A stretch of DNA of 64,000 nt from Bacillota bacterium (GTDB lineage: Bacteria; Bacillota; Clostridia; Lachnospirales; Lachnospiraceae). Shown one piece after another: positions 9,219 through 18,402 of the stretch. How positions within the stretch are numbered: the stretch's first letter is position 1; each line of letters opens with the position of its first letter. Below the pieces are notes generated by a model. That model was not told the origin of the DNA. It saw only the letters and a program-made list of their open reading frames with translations, and did not search any database. Both the position numbers and the translations under genes were made by a program. The stretch is from contig JAEZZQ010000001.1 of assembly GCA_023442465.1 (NCBI GenBank), positions 1-64,000 on the forward strand, given 5' to 3'.

Positions 9219-9431
9219 TTATTTCATCATTTCAAAGAATTCCTTTTTAGAGGAACATACGACGAGCTCACCATCGATCTTTCCATAGTACTTATCCTTT
9301 AGTTCAGGGCATTTCTTACGGCACTTGCCGATGCAGTCGAACTTTAATTTGCAATTCATGTTCTCTGCCTGTTTCTTGATTTCCTTTGTATCAAAATTAG
9401 AGCAATGTTTACATACCTTTACTTTTTTCAT
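9219..9431 (-). CDS. Small Cys-rich protein, DUF1450-like
   Basis: A 70-residue soluble protein with seven cysteines arranged CKHC near the start, then CKLKFDC, CRKKC, and a single Cys near the C-terminus. The spacing suggests metal or Fe-S binding. The pattern resembles DUF1450 (YuzB-like) proteins, whose function is not established. The start at 9431 is supported by a strong AGGAGGAGG ribosome site 6 to 7 bases upstream on the minus strand. It is a single-gene unit convergent with the surface-protein gene; the shared terminator lies between them. Confidence 0.8.
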   Translation of the reverse strand: MKKVKVCKHCSNFDTKEIKKQAENMNCKLKFDCIGKCRKKCPELKDKYYGKIDGELVVCSSKKEFFEMMK

Positions 9432-9839
9432 AATGAACCTCCTCCTGAAATAGTAAGACTATTTATTCTAAATTCTTTGTTATTTTTATTACATTTCCTC
9501 TTCGGATAATTTTCTTAGAAGAACCTTTCCCTTATAAATATGTGACAGGCGTTCTGAATGCTTCGTTATAGCCTTCAGGAACTTTATTAATAATATAGTA
9601 ATCCATATGATAAATGAAATCAAATACTTTAATTTCTGCTTAAACTGTATCTCGATCCTCTGCCTGTCAGGGCAGAAGAACAACTTCATAAGATACTTAG
9701 ATAATTAGAAATCTAATGGGATATTAATTAGTTGGAAAATTAGATAAGCTGATAATATCTTAGTGATACACGGATGCCTAAGGAAGCCAGAGATATTCAA
9801 AAGAGGGTTTCCTGCTGAAAGATCGGAGGGGGTATTGCC
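9432..9839. other. Intergenic region upstream of the sugar operon
   Basis: About 400 bp between divergent genes. It should hold the promoter of the minus-strand Cys-rich gene and, near its right end, the promoter of the carbohydrate operon. An open frame for 66 residues exists on the minus strand (9489-9689), with a hydrophobic middle. It has no ribosome binding site, so I do not call it a gene. No confident -35/-10 pair or catabolite-response element was recognised. Confidence 0.5.
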
Positions 9840-10868
9840 ATGAACATGAGGGCACTAATCTATAACGGGCCGAAGAATATTCGAGTGGAGGATGTGAAAG
9901 TTTCTGAAGTCGGTGATACGGATGTCTTAATTAAGATTAAATATTGCGGGGTATGTGGTACCGATATCCATATATACAGCGGAGACGGGGGAGCCTTTGA
10001 AGCCACACCGCCGCTGATCATGGGGCATGAATTCTCCGGAATCGTGGAAAGAACCGGAGCGAAGGTACACAAAGTAAAGGTTGGAGATTTGGTAACAGTA
10101 GACCCTAACAACATGTGCGGTGAGTGTTACTATTGCAAGAATGCGATGGAGCAATTCTGTGAAAATGTGATCGGAATCGGAACGACCTGTGATGGTGGCT
10201 TTGCACAATATTGTGTTGTTTGCGAGAAACAGGTATTCAAATTTAAAGAAGGCATGGATGCGTTGACTGCGGCCATGGCCGAGCCGGTATCCTGCTGTCT
10301 GCATGGTATTGATTTATGCAATATTAAGCTTGGCGATGAGGTGCTGGTAATCGGAGGGGGACCTATTGGTCTTATTATGCTGCAGCTTGCAAGAATGGCC
10401 GGAGCCAGCAAAATTGTTCTTTCGGAGCCGGTACTTGAAAAAAGGGAAATGGGAATCAAGCTTGGGGCAGATATTACGATCAATCCCCTGGAAGAAGACA
10501 TAGAAGCTGTGCTGAAGGAAAATTGCAAGAATGTTAACGTGGTGATCGAATGCGTGGGCAGTATCCGGACCATTGACACAGCCATAAAATGTGCCGGAAA
10601 AGCGGCAACCGTTATGATGTTCGGTCTGACCGGACCGAATACAATCGTATCTGTTGATCCGGAGATGGTATTTAAGAAGGAATTAAAGCTTACCTCATCC
10701 TTCATCAATCCTTATACGTTTGAACGGTCTATTGCAATCTTAGAGTCGGGGAAGTTGAATGTGACAGATATGATCAGCGATGTCATTCCTCTCGAAGATT
10801 GTGTGAAAGCTTTCGAAGATGAGAATTATCGAAGAAAAGGGAAGGTTGTTATTCGATTGAACGACTAG
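9840..10868 (+). CDS. Zinc-dependent medium-chain alcohol/polyol dehydrogenase
   Basis: 342 residues, full length for the medium-chain dehydrogenase family (sorbitol/threonine dehydrogenase branch). Visible features are the catalytic zinc ligands Cys39 and the GHEF motif (His63, Glu64), a structural zinc site Cys93/96/99/107, and the NAD-binding loop GGGPIG at 172-177. It probably oxidises a secondary alcohol of a polyol with NAD. The start follows GGAGGGGG. It is the first gene of the carbohydrate operon and is separated from the binding-protein gene by 92 bp. Family assignment is firm; the substrate is inferred from neighbours (pentitol or related sugar alcohol). Confidence 0.88.
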   Translation: MNMRALIYNGPKNIRVEDVKVSEVGDTDVLIKIKYCGVCGTDIHIYSGDGGAFEATPPLIMGHEFSGIVERTGAKVHKVKVGDLVTVDPNNMCGECYYCKNAMEQFCENVIGIGTTCDGGFAQYCVVCEKQVFKFKEGMDALTAAMAEPVSCCLHGIDLCNIKLGDEVLVIGGGPIGLIMLQLARMAGASKIVLSEPVLEKREMGIKLGADITINPLEEDIEAVLKENCKNVNVVIECVGSIRTIDTAIKCAGKAATVMMFGLTGPNTIVSVDPEMVFKKELKLTSSFINPYTFERSIAILESGKLNVTDMISDVIPLEDCVKAFEDENYRRKGKVVIRLND

Positions 10869-10960
10869 CCTGAGGCCGGTCGAACTACTGTGAAATAGGC
10901 AGCTTAAGGCCAAAGCTGTTTATGATATAGAAACTATAAAATTTATTAGGAGGAAAGTAA

Positions 10961-12028
10961 ATGAAAAAAAGAATCATTAGCTTGTTACTGGTTGGAGTTA
11001 TGGCATTCTCCGGATTGGTAGGATGCGGTACAAAGGCACCTGCACAAGAAGCGGCAGCCCCGAAGACGGAAGAAGCCAAGGAGACAGAAGCCGTGGCAGA
11101 ACCTGCAAAAGAAGAAGCTGCTGCCGATACGGCAGAGGCTGAGAACTTCAAGGTTGGAATTACTCTTCAGTCGCTTGAGAACAGCTACTGGGCAGGAGTA
11201 TTTGGAGAAGTAGAAAAGCTTTTGAAGGAAAAAGGATGGGAATACACCATTCTTGCTTGTAACGATAACTCAGCGACACAGATTCAGCAGATTGAAAACT
11301 TCATAACCAATCAGGTAGATCTGATCATGGTTCATCCGTCTGATCCTAATGCGATTGAAGACTATTTAAAACAGGCGAGGGATGCAGGCATTAAGGTAAT
11401 GTGCTGGGATGATGCAATGACAAATACCGATCTTAACTGGATTCTCGATAATACCAAGTTGGGATATGTAATCGGACAGGAAGCAGCTAATTTCATTAAC
11501 GAGCATTACACGGATGGAAGCATAGCGGAAGTAGCAATTATGAACTATCCTCAGACTCCTATTCTCCTTGAAAGAGAAACAGGTATTCTGAGTGCTCTTG
11601 AAGAGATAGCAAAGGGCAAATATAAGGTTGTAGCACAGCAGCCGGCACTTGATGCTCAGGCAGCGATCACCAATATGGAAACGATTCTTCAGGCTAACCC
11701 CGATACTAAGATTGTCTGCTCCATCGGTGCAGGCGGTGACATCGGTGCTAACGAAGCATTTATGACAAAGATGGAAGGAAATATTCCCGACGATATGGGT
11801 ATCTTCTCGGCAGATGCTACACAGCAGCAGTTAGAGGCAATTGTGAACGGTGAAGCAACAAGAGCATCCGTAGGTTTTGAAGGCTCCAATAAGAAAACAG
11901 CGGCAGCAGTTGTCGATCTTTATGAGAGACTTCTGAATGGTGAGACCTTTGCAGAGCAGAATTTAGTAAGGCCGCTTCTTGTTATCGACAGCTCAAATGC
12001 AGCGGAATACTTGGCAGACTATAAATAA
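10961..12028 (+). CDS. Sugar ABC transporter substrate-binding lipoprotein
   Basis: 355 residues. The signal peptide ends in the lipobox LVGC, then a Glu/Ala/Lys-rich linker to about residue 60 leads into a periplasmic-binding-protein type I fold (RbsB-like). This begins FKVGITLQSLENSYWAGVFG. It captures a sugar or polyol outside the cell for the ABC importer encoded next. A clear AGGAGG ribosome site precedes the ATG. A strong hairpin after the stop (12051-12086) may raise the level of this mRNA segment relative to the downstream genes, as is common for binding-protein genes. Confidence 0.92.
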   Translation: MKKRIISLLLVGVMAFSGLVGCGTKAPAQEAAAPKTEEAKETEAVAEPAKEEAAADTAEAENFKVGITLQSLENSYWAGVFGEVEKLLKEKGWEYTILACNDNSATQIQQIENFITNQVDLIMVHPSDPNAIEDYLKQARDAGIKVMCWDDAMTNTDLNWILDNTKLGYVIGQEAANFINEHYTDGSIAEVAIMNYPQTPILLERETGILSALEEIAKGKYKVVAQQPALDAQAAITNMETILQANPDTKIVCSIGAGGDIGANEAFMTKMEGNIPDDMGIFSADATQQQLEAIVNGEATRASVGFEGSNKKTAAAVVDLYERLLNGETFAEQNLVRPLLVIDSSNAAEYLADYK

Positions 12029-12050
12029 TAGAAGACAGTAGTACAAATTA

Positions 12051-12086
12051 TGGATGTGGAGTTATTTTAGAATAACTCCACATTCA
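12051..12086 (+). terminator. Intra-operon hairpin between binding protein and ATPase genes
   Basis: A 16-bp stem (TGGATGTGGAGTTATT with AATAACTCCACATTCA, one G-U pair) closed by a 4-nt loop. A short A-run follows rather than T-run, so it is more likely an mRNA-stabilising or partial termination element than a full terminator. The ABC ATPase gene starts 25 bp further on. Confidence 0.65.
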
Positions 12087-12111
12087 AAAACAAGAATGCG
12101 TGGTGTAAATA

Positions 12112-13602
12112 ATGAAAGATGAATATATTTTGGAACTACAACATATTAGAAAAGAATATCCGGGTGTAGTTGCATTAAAGGACGTTTCTCTGGAGGTAAA
12201 AAAAGGCGAGATTCTTGCGCTGATCGGAGAAAACGGCGCCGGAAAATCCACGTTGATCAAGACTTGTTCCGGTGCGGTTATTCCTACCTCAGGTAAGATA
12301 GTGATCAATGGGAAAGAATTCACCCATATGTCCCCTCAGCTTGCGGCAGAGAACGGGATAGCGATTATTTATCAGGAATTTAATAACGTTAAAGGGCTTT
12401 CAGCCGCTGAGAACCTTTTTCTGGGAAATCCGATCAGGAAAGGAATCGTCGTTGATAAAAAAGCGATGGAAAGAGAAGCGGAAAAGGCATTTGCACAGTT
12501 AAATATTAAGATCGATCCCAAGACTTTGGTCGGAGATCTTACCGTTGGCTATCAGCAGATGATTGAGATTGCCAAGGCAATTCTGCAGGATGCAAAGGTG
12601 CTTATTATGGATGAACCGTCTGCACCGCTTACCACCGCTGAGGTTGAAAGCATGTTCAAAGTATGCGAATTGCTAAGACAAAAAGGAGTATCCATTATAT
12701 ATATATCCCATAGGCTTGAAGAAATATACAGGCTGTCCGACCGCATCGTAGTGTTGCGTGACGGCGAATATATCAAGACGCTGATCACAAAGGATTCCCA
12801 TGTAGATGAGTTGATTCAGCTAATGGTGGGCCGTTCTTTGAGTGAGACATTTCCTCCGCGTGAGGAAGCATATAAGAAGGATGAAATTATTCTGGAGTTA
12901 CAAAATGTAAGCGGCAATGGAGATAAGAATATTAATTTACAGGTTCGTAAAGGTGAAATTCTTGGACTGGGTGGACTGGTAGGTGCCGGTCGGACAGAAC
13001 TGGTACAGATGATTTTCGGTGCGGCGAAGAAGACGGAAGGAAAGATGATATTTAAAGGGGAAGAAATCAATCCGAAGTCTCCCAGGGAGGCGATTGATCT
13101 CGGCATTGCGCTGGTACCTGAGGATCGCAAACGTCATGGCGTTTTGCTCGGCATATCCATAAAAAATAATATCAATATGCCGATTTACAAGAAGATATCC
13201 AGAGCGTCGGTAATTAACAATAAAAAGGAACTGGAAATAGCGAAGAAATGTGAGGAGGAATTATTAATTAAAACTCCCACACTGCATCAAATAGTAAAGA
13301 ACCTAAGCGGCGGCAACCAGCAGAAGGTCATTATCGGTAAATGGCTTGCTGCAAACTCGGAATTGCTTATCTTTGATGAACCCACCCGTGGAATTGATGT
13401 AGGTGCTAAAGCTGAGATTTATAAGCTGATGAACGAAGTAATCGCAAGTGGAAAAACAATTTTATTAATTTCATCAGAAATGGAAGAATTAATGGGAATG
13501 TCAGATAGGATTATAGTTTTGGCGGAAGGCCGGATTACCGGAGAGCTGGGAAAAGACGAATTTAATCAAGAAACTATAATGAAAATGGCATCTGCCGTTT
13601 AG
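12112..13602 (+). CDS. Sugar ABC transporter ATP-binding protein (RbsA/MglA type)
   Basis: 496 residues with two fused nucleotide-binding domains, as usual for CUT2 sugar importers. The first half has Walker A GENGAGKST and Walker B LIMDEPSAPL. The second half has a modified P-loop region GLVGAGRTEL, the signature LSGGNQQKV and Walker B LIFDEPTRGID. It energises uptake by the permease that follows after 9 bp. The second-half P-loop lacks the usual GKS/T, which is normal in this family. Confidence 0.94.
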   Translation: MKDEYILELQHIRKEYPGVVALKDVSLEVKKGEILALIGENGAGKSTLIKTCSGAVIPTSGKIVINGKEFTHMSPQLAAENGIAIIYQEFNNVKGLSAAENLFLGNPIRKGIVVDKKAMEREAEKAFAQLNIKIDPKTLVGDLTVGYQQMIEIAKAILQDAKVLIMDEPSAPLTTAEVESMFKVCELLRQKGVSIIYISHRLEEIYRLSDRIVVLRDGEYIKTLITKDSHVDELIQLMVGRSLSETFPPREEAYKKDEIILELQNVSGNGDKNINLQVRKGEILGLGGLVGAGRTELVQMIFGAAKKTEGKMIFKGEEINPKSPREAIDLGIALVPEDRKRHGVLLGISIKNNINMPIYKKISRASVINNKKELEIAKKCEEELLIKTPTLHQIVKNLSGGNQQKVIIGKWLAANSELLIFDEPTRGIDVGAKAEIYKLMNEVIASGKTILLISSEMEELMGMSDRIIVLAEGRITGELGKDEFNQETIMKMASAV

Positions 13603-13611
13603 GAGGTAAAG

Positions 13612-14559
13612 ATGAAGAGCACAATCATAAAAATATTAAAGGAAAAAGCTATCTGGATGGTATTTATCATTCTGTTTGTAGCATTTTCACTGGCAAACCC
13701 AAGGTTTCTATCTTCGAGCAATTTGTTTACCATAGCGCGCCAGGTATCGATGTTAGGCATAGCGTCCATAGGCATGACGTTTGTCATCCTGATTTCCGGC
13801 ATTGATCTTTCTACCGGTTCGATTATTACCTTTGTTAATATCGTTGCTGCATTCTTAATGGTAAATATGGGCTTTGGCATGGTAGCTGCCATTATCGTAT
13901 CCCTGATATTATCGATACTCGTCGGCGTTTTAAATGGCTGTCTTATATCGACAATCGGAATTCCTGCAATTATCGCTACTTTTGCGACACAGATTGTTTT
14001 TGAGGGCGCTTCCTATCTTATCAGCGGAGGTACGCCGATTTATGGATTTGATGAAAGATTCAAAGTAATAGGGCAGGGGTATTTAGGGCCGGTGCCTGTC
14101 CCGGTAATCATTATGATTGTCTGCTTTGCAATCGGATCTTTTATTTTGAATAAGAGCTATTTCGGACGTTATTTCTATGCGGTGGGCGGCAATGAGGAAG
14201 CATCCAAGCTTTCCGGTATCAGAGTAGGAGTTACGAAATATCTGGTATATGCGCTATCCGGTTTATTTGCAGGTCTTGCGGGTATTGTTATGTTATCCCG
14301 AACGAATTCCGCACAGCCTACGGCAGGTCTGGGTTACGAATTCGATGTGATTACCTGTGTTGTGCTCGGAGGAGTATCCATTACCGGCGGCTACGGTAAG
14401 ATGTCGAACGTAATAGCCGGTGTATTGATTATAGGAATTCTTACCAACGGCATGGTTCTTATGAATGTAAGTACTTATATGCAGATGGTTGTAAAAGGTA
14501 TCGTGCTTGTGCTGGCGGTAGGTTTCGACAGCTTACAGAAGAAGAAAGCACTTACTTAA
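13612..14559 (+). CDS. Sugar ABC transporter permease (RbsC type)
   Basis: 315 residues, almost entirely hydrophobic, with about 8-10 membrane segments. It includes the family segments SIGMTFVILISGIDLSTGS and VVLGGVSITGGYGK. A single permease gene is present, so the channel is probably a homodimer with the double ATPase upstream. AGGAGG lies directly before the ATG, overlapping the end of the ATPase gene. Confidence 0.94.
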   Translation: MKSTIIKILKEKAIWMVFIILFVAFSLANPRFLSSSNLFTIARQVSMLGIASIGMTFVILISGIDLSTGSIITFVNIVAAFLMVNMGFGMVAAIIVSLILSILVGVLNGCLISTIGIPAIIATFATQIVFEGASYLISGGTPIYGFDERFKVIGQGYLGPVPVPVIIMIVCFAIGSFILNKSYFGRYFYAVGGNEEASKLSGIRVGVTKYLVYALSGLFAGLAGIVMLSRTNSAQPTAGLGYEFDVITCVVLGGVSITGGYGKMSNVIAGVLIIGILTNGMVLMNVSTYMQMVVKGIVLVLAVGFDSLQKKKALT

Positions 14560-14632
14560 AGGGTATAAGACTTAAAGCGGGCAAGGATGGAAAGCGATTC
14601 AGATTAAGTATAGGATAAAGGAGAAAAATCAT

Positions 14633-15409
14633 ATGGGTATTATGGAAAGAATGAGATTAGACGGGAAGGCATCATTTGTCACGGGAGGTGCGAGGGGAAT
14701 TGGTAAAGCGATAGCGACTGCGCTTGCTGAGGCAGGAAGTGATGTGGCAATTGTCGATGTAGATATAGAAGAATCGGAAAAGACGGCAAAGGAAATTGCT
14801 GACGCTACAGGAGTTAAAACAATGGCAATCAAGACGGATGTTACCAACCAGACGGATGTCGATCAAATGATTGCTGCGATTCTGAAAGAATTCGGTAAAT
14901 TGGATGTTGCTTTCTGCAATGCTGGAATTTGTATGAATATTCCGGCGGAGGAGATGACTTTGGACCAGTTTAAAAAAGTAATTGATATTAACCTGACCGG
15001 AGTATTCTTAACCTCACAGGCAGCAGCCAAGGTTATGCTAAAGCAGGGCAAGGGCTCGATTATTAACACGGCCTCCATGTCCGGGCATATTGTTAACGTG
15101 CCCCAGCCTCAATGCTCCTACAATGCTTCCAAGGCAGGCGTTATCCAATTGACGAAATCCATGGCAGTTGAATTCGCAAAGCGCGGCGTAAGGGTGAACA
15201 GTATCAGCCCGGGATATATGGGTACCGAACTTGTTCTGAACGCACCGCATCTGAAAGCCTTAATCGAACAGTGGAACGCAATGGCACCTATGGGCAGGCT
15301 TGGACATACGGATGAATTGCAGGCAATCGCTGTTTATCTTGCAGGTGATACAAGTGATTTCACCACCGGTTCAGACTTTGTGATTGACGGAGCATTCAGC
15401 TGTTTCTAA
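14633..15409 (+). CDS. Short-chain dehydrogenase, D-arabinitol 2-dehydrogenase-like
   Basis: 258 residues, classical SDR. NAD(P)-binding TGGARGIG is at 17-24, with NAG at 96-98, the catalytic Ser148, Tyr163 and Lys167, and the C-terminal GSDFVIDGAFSCF. The stretch around VNVPQPQCSYNASKA resembles fungal ribulose-forming D-arabinitol/mannitol dehydrogenases. That, together with the adjacent ribulokinase, suggests oxidation of a pentitol to a ketopentose. Strong AAGGAG ribosome site. SDR membership is certain; the polyol specificity is inference. Confidence 0.85.
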   Translation: MGIMERMRLDGKASFVTGGARGIGKAIATALAEAGSDVAIVDVDIEESEKTAKEIADATGVKTMAIKTDVTNQTDVDQMIAAILKEFGKLDVAFCNAGICMNIPAEEMTLDQFKKVIDINLTGVFLTSQAAAKVMLKQGKGSIINTASMSGHIVNVPQPQCSYNASKAGVIQLTKSMAVEFAKRGVRVNSISPGYMGTELVLNAPHLKALIEQWNAMAPMGRLGHTDELQAIAVYLAGDTSDFTTGSDFVIDGAFSCF

Positions 15410-15451
15410 TTCGGATAACTTTTATTAGTTTTAGATGCTAGGAGAAGGATA

Positions 15452-17131
15452 ATGAAAAAATATACCATTGGTATCGATTATGGAACACTGTCCGGGCGGG
15501 CAGTGCTGGTAGATGTTGAAAATGGTGAAGAAATCTGTGATTCCGTATTGGAGTACAAACATGCCGTTATGGACAAATATTTACCGGATTCCGCGAAACG
15601 TCTGCCAAGTGAAACCGCATTGCAGCATCCGCAGGATTACTTGGATGTCTTACAAATAACAGTGCCTGAAGTACTTAGGAAGGGCAATGTAAGCAAAGAA
15701 GAGATTATTGGAATCGGTGTTGATTTTACGTCCTGTACGGTACTTCCGGTGGATAAAAACGGAACGCCGCTTTGTTTTAAGGAGGAATTCAAGGATAGGC
15801 CTCATGCTTATGTAAAGCTTTGGAAGCATCATGCGGCACAGAGGGAGGCAGACCTATTCAACAAAGTTGCCCATCGCAGGGGCGAAAAGTTCATGGCACG
15901 TTACGGCGGAAAAATGTCTTCCGAATGGGTAGTTCCAAAGGCGATGCAAATACTTCATGAGGATGAGGAAATTTATGAGGCAATGGACCGCTTTATGGAA
16001 GCCGGGGACTGGGTGGTTATGATGCTCGTCGGAGAAGAAAAGAGAAGCTTGTGTCAGGCTGGCTATAAAGCAGTATGGTCTAAGAGGGATGGGTACCCCT
16101 GCAAAGAATTTTTTGCAGAGCTGGATTCCAGAATGGAAAACTTCGTAGAGGAGAAGTTGAGTAATCACATATATGCAACAACAGACCTGGCCGGATATCT
16201 TACAAAGGACTCGGCTGAGCTAACCGGGCTTGTGGAAGGAACTCCTGTGGCAGTGGCAAACATTGATGCGCATGTGGCCTTACCGGCAGTCAGGATTACG
16301 GGGCCGGGTAAGATGCTTATGATTATGGGAACAAGTACCTGTCATATTATGATGAGCGAGGAGGAACATTTTATTCCGGGAGTCGGCGGTGTGGTGGAAG
16401 ATGGTGTGATTCCGGGATATTATGCTTATGAGGCAGGGCAGGCTTGTGTAGGAGATCATTTCGACTGGCTGGTCAGAAACTGTGTACCGGGAAGCTACGA
16501 GGAAGAAGCGGCCCAAAAAGGAAGCAGTATCCATCAGCTTCTTGAGAGCAAGGTAAGAGAACAGCTCCCGGGAGAAAGCGGACTGATCGCACTGGATTGG
16601 TGGAATGGAAACCGCAGCATATTGACGGATGCATCTTTAAGCGGAATGCTGTTAGGGGCTACCCTGCAGACGAAGCCGGAAGAGATTTACCGGGCTTTGA
16701 TAGAAGCGACTGCTTATGGTACAAGAATTATTATTGAAGCCTTTGAAGAAGGAGGAGTCCCTATTGAGGAGCTTTATGCAGCAGGAGGCATTGCTCGTAA
16801 GAGTGAGCTGATGATGCAGATTTATGCGGATGTAACTAATAAGGAAATTCATATTTCCGCATCCAGGCAGGCACCGGCTCTTGGAGCAGCCCTGTTCGGA
16901 GCGGTTGCAGCAGGCAGTAAAAGAGGCGGTTATGATACTATTGAGGAAGCATCCGAGCATATGTCCCGTCTTCAGGACAAAGTATACATACCCAATGCCG
17001 ATAATGTGAGAAGATACGATAAGCTGTTTCAGGAATATAAAATTTTGCACGATTATTTCGGAAAAGGCGGAAATGATGTTATGAAACGCCTCAAAAGCAT
17101 TAAAAGTGATGCAATGAGGACCAGAAGGTAA
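15452..17131 (+). CDS. araB: Ribulokinase (AraB-like FGGY kinase)
   Basis: 559 residues, the length of bacterial AraB. The N-terminal phosphate-binding segment is IGIDYGTLSGRAVLVD, the segment GVDFTSCTV is typical of ribulokinase, and the C-terminal half carries GTSTCHIMMS and the ATP-site region YAAGGIARKSELMMQ. It would phosphorylate a ribulose delivered by the upstream dehydrogenase to ribulose 5-phosphate. AraB enzymes accept several 2-ketopentoses. No isomerase or epimerase gene is in this operon, which fits a polyol rather than arabinose as substrate. Confidence 0.88.
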   Translation: MKKYTIGIDYGTLSGRAVLVDVENGEEICDSVLEYKHAVMDKYLPDSAKRLPSETALQHPQDYLDVLQITVPEVLRKGNVSKEEIIGIGVDFTSCTVLPVDKNGTPLCFKEEFKDRPHAYVKLWKHHAAQREADLFNKVAHRRGEKFMARYGGKMSSEWVVPKAMQILHEDEEIYEAMDRFMEAGDWVVMMLVGEEKRSLCQAGYKAVWSKRDGYPCKEFFAELDSRMENFVEEKLSNHIYATTDLAGYLTKDSAELTGLVEGTPVAVANIDAHVALPAVRITGPGKMLMIMGTSTCHIMMSEEEHFIPGVGGVVEDGVIPGYYAYEAGQACVGDHFDWLVRNCVPGSYEEEAAQKGSSIHQLLESKVREQLPGESGLIALDWWNGNRSILTDASLSGMLLGATLQTKPEEIYRALIEATAYGTRIIIEAFEEGGVPIEELYAAGGIARKSELMMQIYADVTNKEIHISASRQAPALGAALFGAVAAGSKRGGYDTIEEASEHMSRLQDKVYIPNADNVRRYDKLFQEYKILHDYFGKGGNDVMKRLKSIKSDAMRTRR

Positions 17132-17170
17132 AATGTTGGGGTGTTCCTGCTTATAGGGGCATCCCATTTT
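17130..17170 (+). terminator. Imperfect hairpin after ribulokinase
   Basis: AAAATG(TT)GGGGTG pairs with CATCCCATTTT around a ~15-nt loop, with a small bulge. It overlaps the end of the ribulokinase gene and lies upstream of a separate promoter-like element, so it probably ends the transport operon. The T-run is only four bases, so termination may be partial. Confidence 0.5.
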
Positions 17171-17212
17171 GGAAAATATAAGAGGGATGAAATCCACAAG
17201 CAACGGAAAATA

Positions 17213-17221
17213 TGTTATAAT
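17213..17221 (+). promoter_or_regulatory. Extended -10 promoter element for the sensory operon
   Basis: TGTTATAAT: a consensus TATAAT at 17216-17221 with TG one base upstream (TGn). No good -35 hexamer lies 16-18 bp before it, as is typical for extended -10 promoters. It is about 50 bp before the binding-protein gene at 17272. Confidence 0.55.
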
Positions 17222-17271
17222 TTTTAAATTAAGTAACAGATTCCAATCGGCAATATAAGGATGGTAAAGAT

Positions 17272-18402
17272 ATGGGAATAAAGCGGCAAAGAGATGGAAT
17301 GCGGCGCAGTAAGATATTAATAGGTATTATATTGTGCATGATGCTGTTCGCTTCATGCACCGGTATGGAATCTGACAGCATGAGGGCAGAAGATGTTGCT
17401 GATACAGAGGAACAACCCGTTACAATTGCATTTGCACACAAAAGCTTTAATTCCTATTTTTATGCCATTATGAATGAATCGGTAAAGAAAGCGGTAGAGG
17501 AAAGAGGATGGATTTTTCAAAACTCTGTGGCTGATTATGATCCTATGAGGCAGAACCAGCAGATTATAAATTTTATCAAGCAGAAACCGGATGCGATCAT
17601 TACTACTGCAATTGACAGCATTTCCATCGAAGAAGTAATCCGCCGCGGGAATGAGGCGGGAATCCCTATGTGTACCGTTGATACCAACGCAGTAGGAGGA
17701 ACATTGGCAATCGATGTAAGCTTTGATAATTATAAGGCCGGACAGCTGGCGGCGGAAGTTATTGTGGAACACTTGATTGAGAAATACGGGGAAGCGAGGG
17801 GAACCGTGTTCAATGCTTACGGGAAATTAACAAGCAATGCATGGCGTCTCCGGAAAGAAGGCTTTGAAGAAGTGATCAATCGGTATCCCGATATTACTTA
17901 TGTACCGAGGGCAACGGAAGGGATGCCTGAGCTTGTGAAGGAAGAGCTTACCAAAGCTTTTCAAGAAGGAATGGAAATCGATGCAGTCCATTGTTCCAGC
18001 GAGCATCCGGGGAGGGGGCTGGTAGAAGCGCTTCAGGAATCAGGACATTGGTATCCTTTTTGGAAGGACGGGCATGTTATTCTTGTGACAATCGATGCCG
18101 AACCATATTTTGTAAGCTTGATCAACAAGGGATATGTAGATGCGGCTATCGCTCAGGATGTAATTGCATATGGCAATATCACGGTGGATTTATTGGAAGA
18201 TTATGTACTGGCCGGAAAAGAGATTCCGGAAGGAGAGTATTTTTGTGAGGGAACTTATTGGCAGACCTGTGATATCAGCATTACCGGCAAACAGGCGAAG
18301 GTAACGATTCCTCCATATATTATCGATGCCGATAACAGTAATGATATCAGGCACTGGTCATACATTGCAGAAAAATTGTGGGGATTTCAATACAATAAGT
18401 GA
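17272..18402 (+). CDS. Substrate-binding lipoprotein of the sensory operon
   Basis: 376 residues. The N-terminal signal peptide has a lipobox (LFASC), followed by a type I periplasmic-binding fold (VTIAFAHKSFNSYFYAIMNE...). It resembles the transporter's binding protein in fold but sits with two histidine kinases and a response regulator, not with a transporter. The likely job is to bind the sugar outside the cell and present it to the membrane kinases. Its stop codon overlaps the GTG of the next gene (GTGA), indicating translational coupling. The role as a sensor subunit is inference from gene order. Confidence 0.85.
   Translation: MGIKRQRDGMRRSKILIGIILCMMLFASCTGMESDSMRAEDVADTEEQPVTIAFAHKSFNSYFYAIMNESVKKAVEERGWIFQNSVADYDPMRQNQQIINFIKQKPDAIITTAIDSISIEEVIRRGNEAGIPMCTVDTNAVGGTLAIDVSFDNYKAGQLAAEVIVEHLIEKYGEARGTVFNAYGKLTSNAWRLRKEGFEEVINRYPDITYVPRATEGMPELVKEELTKAFQEGMEIDAVHCSSEHPGRGLVEALQESGHWYPFWKDGHVILVTIDAEPYFVSLINKGYVDAAIAQDVIAYGNITVDLLEDYVLAGKEIPEGEYFCEGTYWQTCDISITGKQAKVTIPPYIIDADNSNDIRHWSYIAEKLWGFQYNK

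Noticed and set aside
9489..9689. 66-residue minus-strand frame with a hydrophobic middle
   Set aside because: No ribosome binding site, no recognisable domain, and A/T-rich sequence alone explains an open frame of this size.
10130..10708. 192-residue minus-strand frame opposite the zinc dehydrogenase
   Set aside because: Antisense shadow of a well-conserved gene; no ribosome site or family features.
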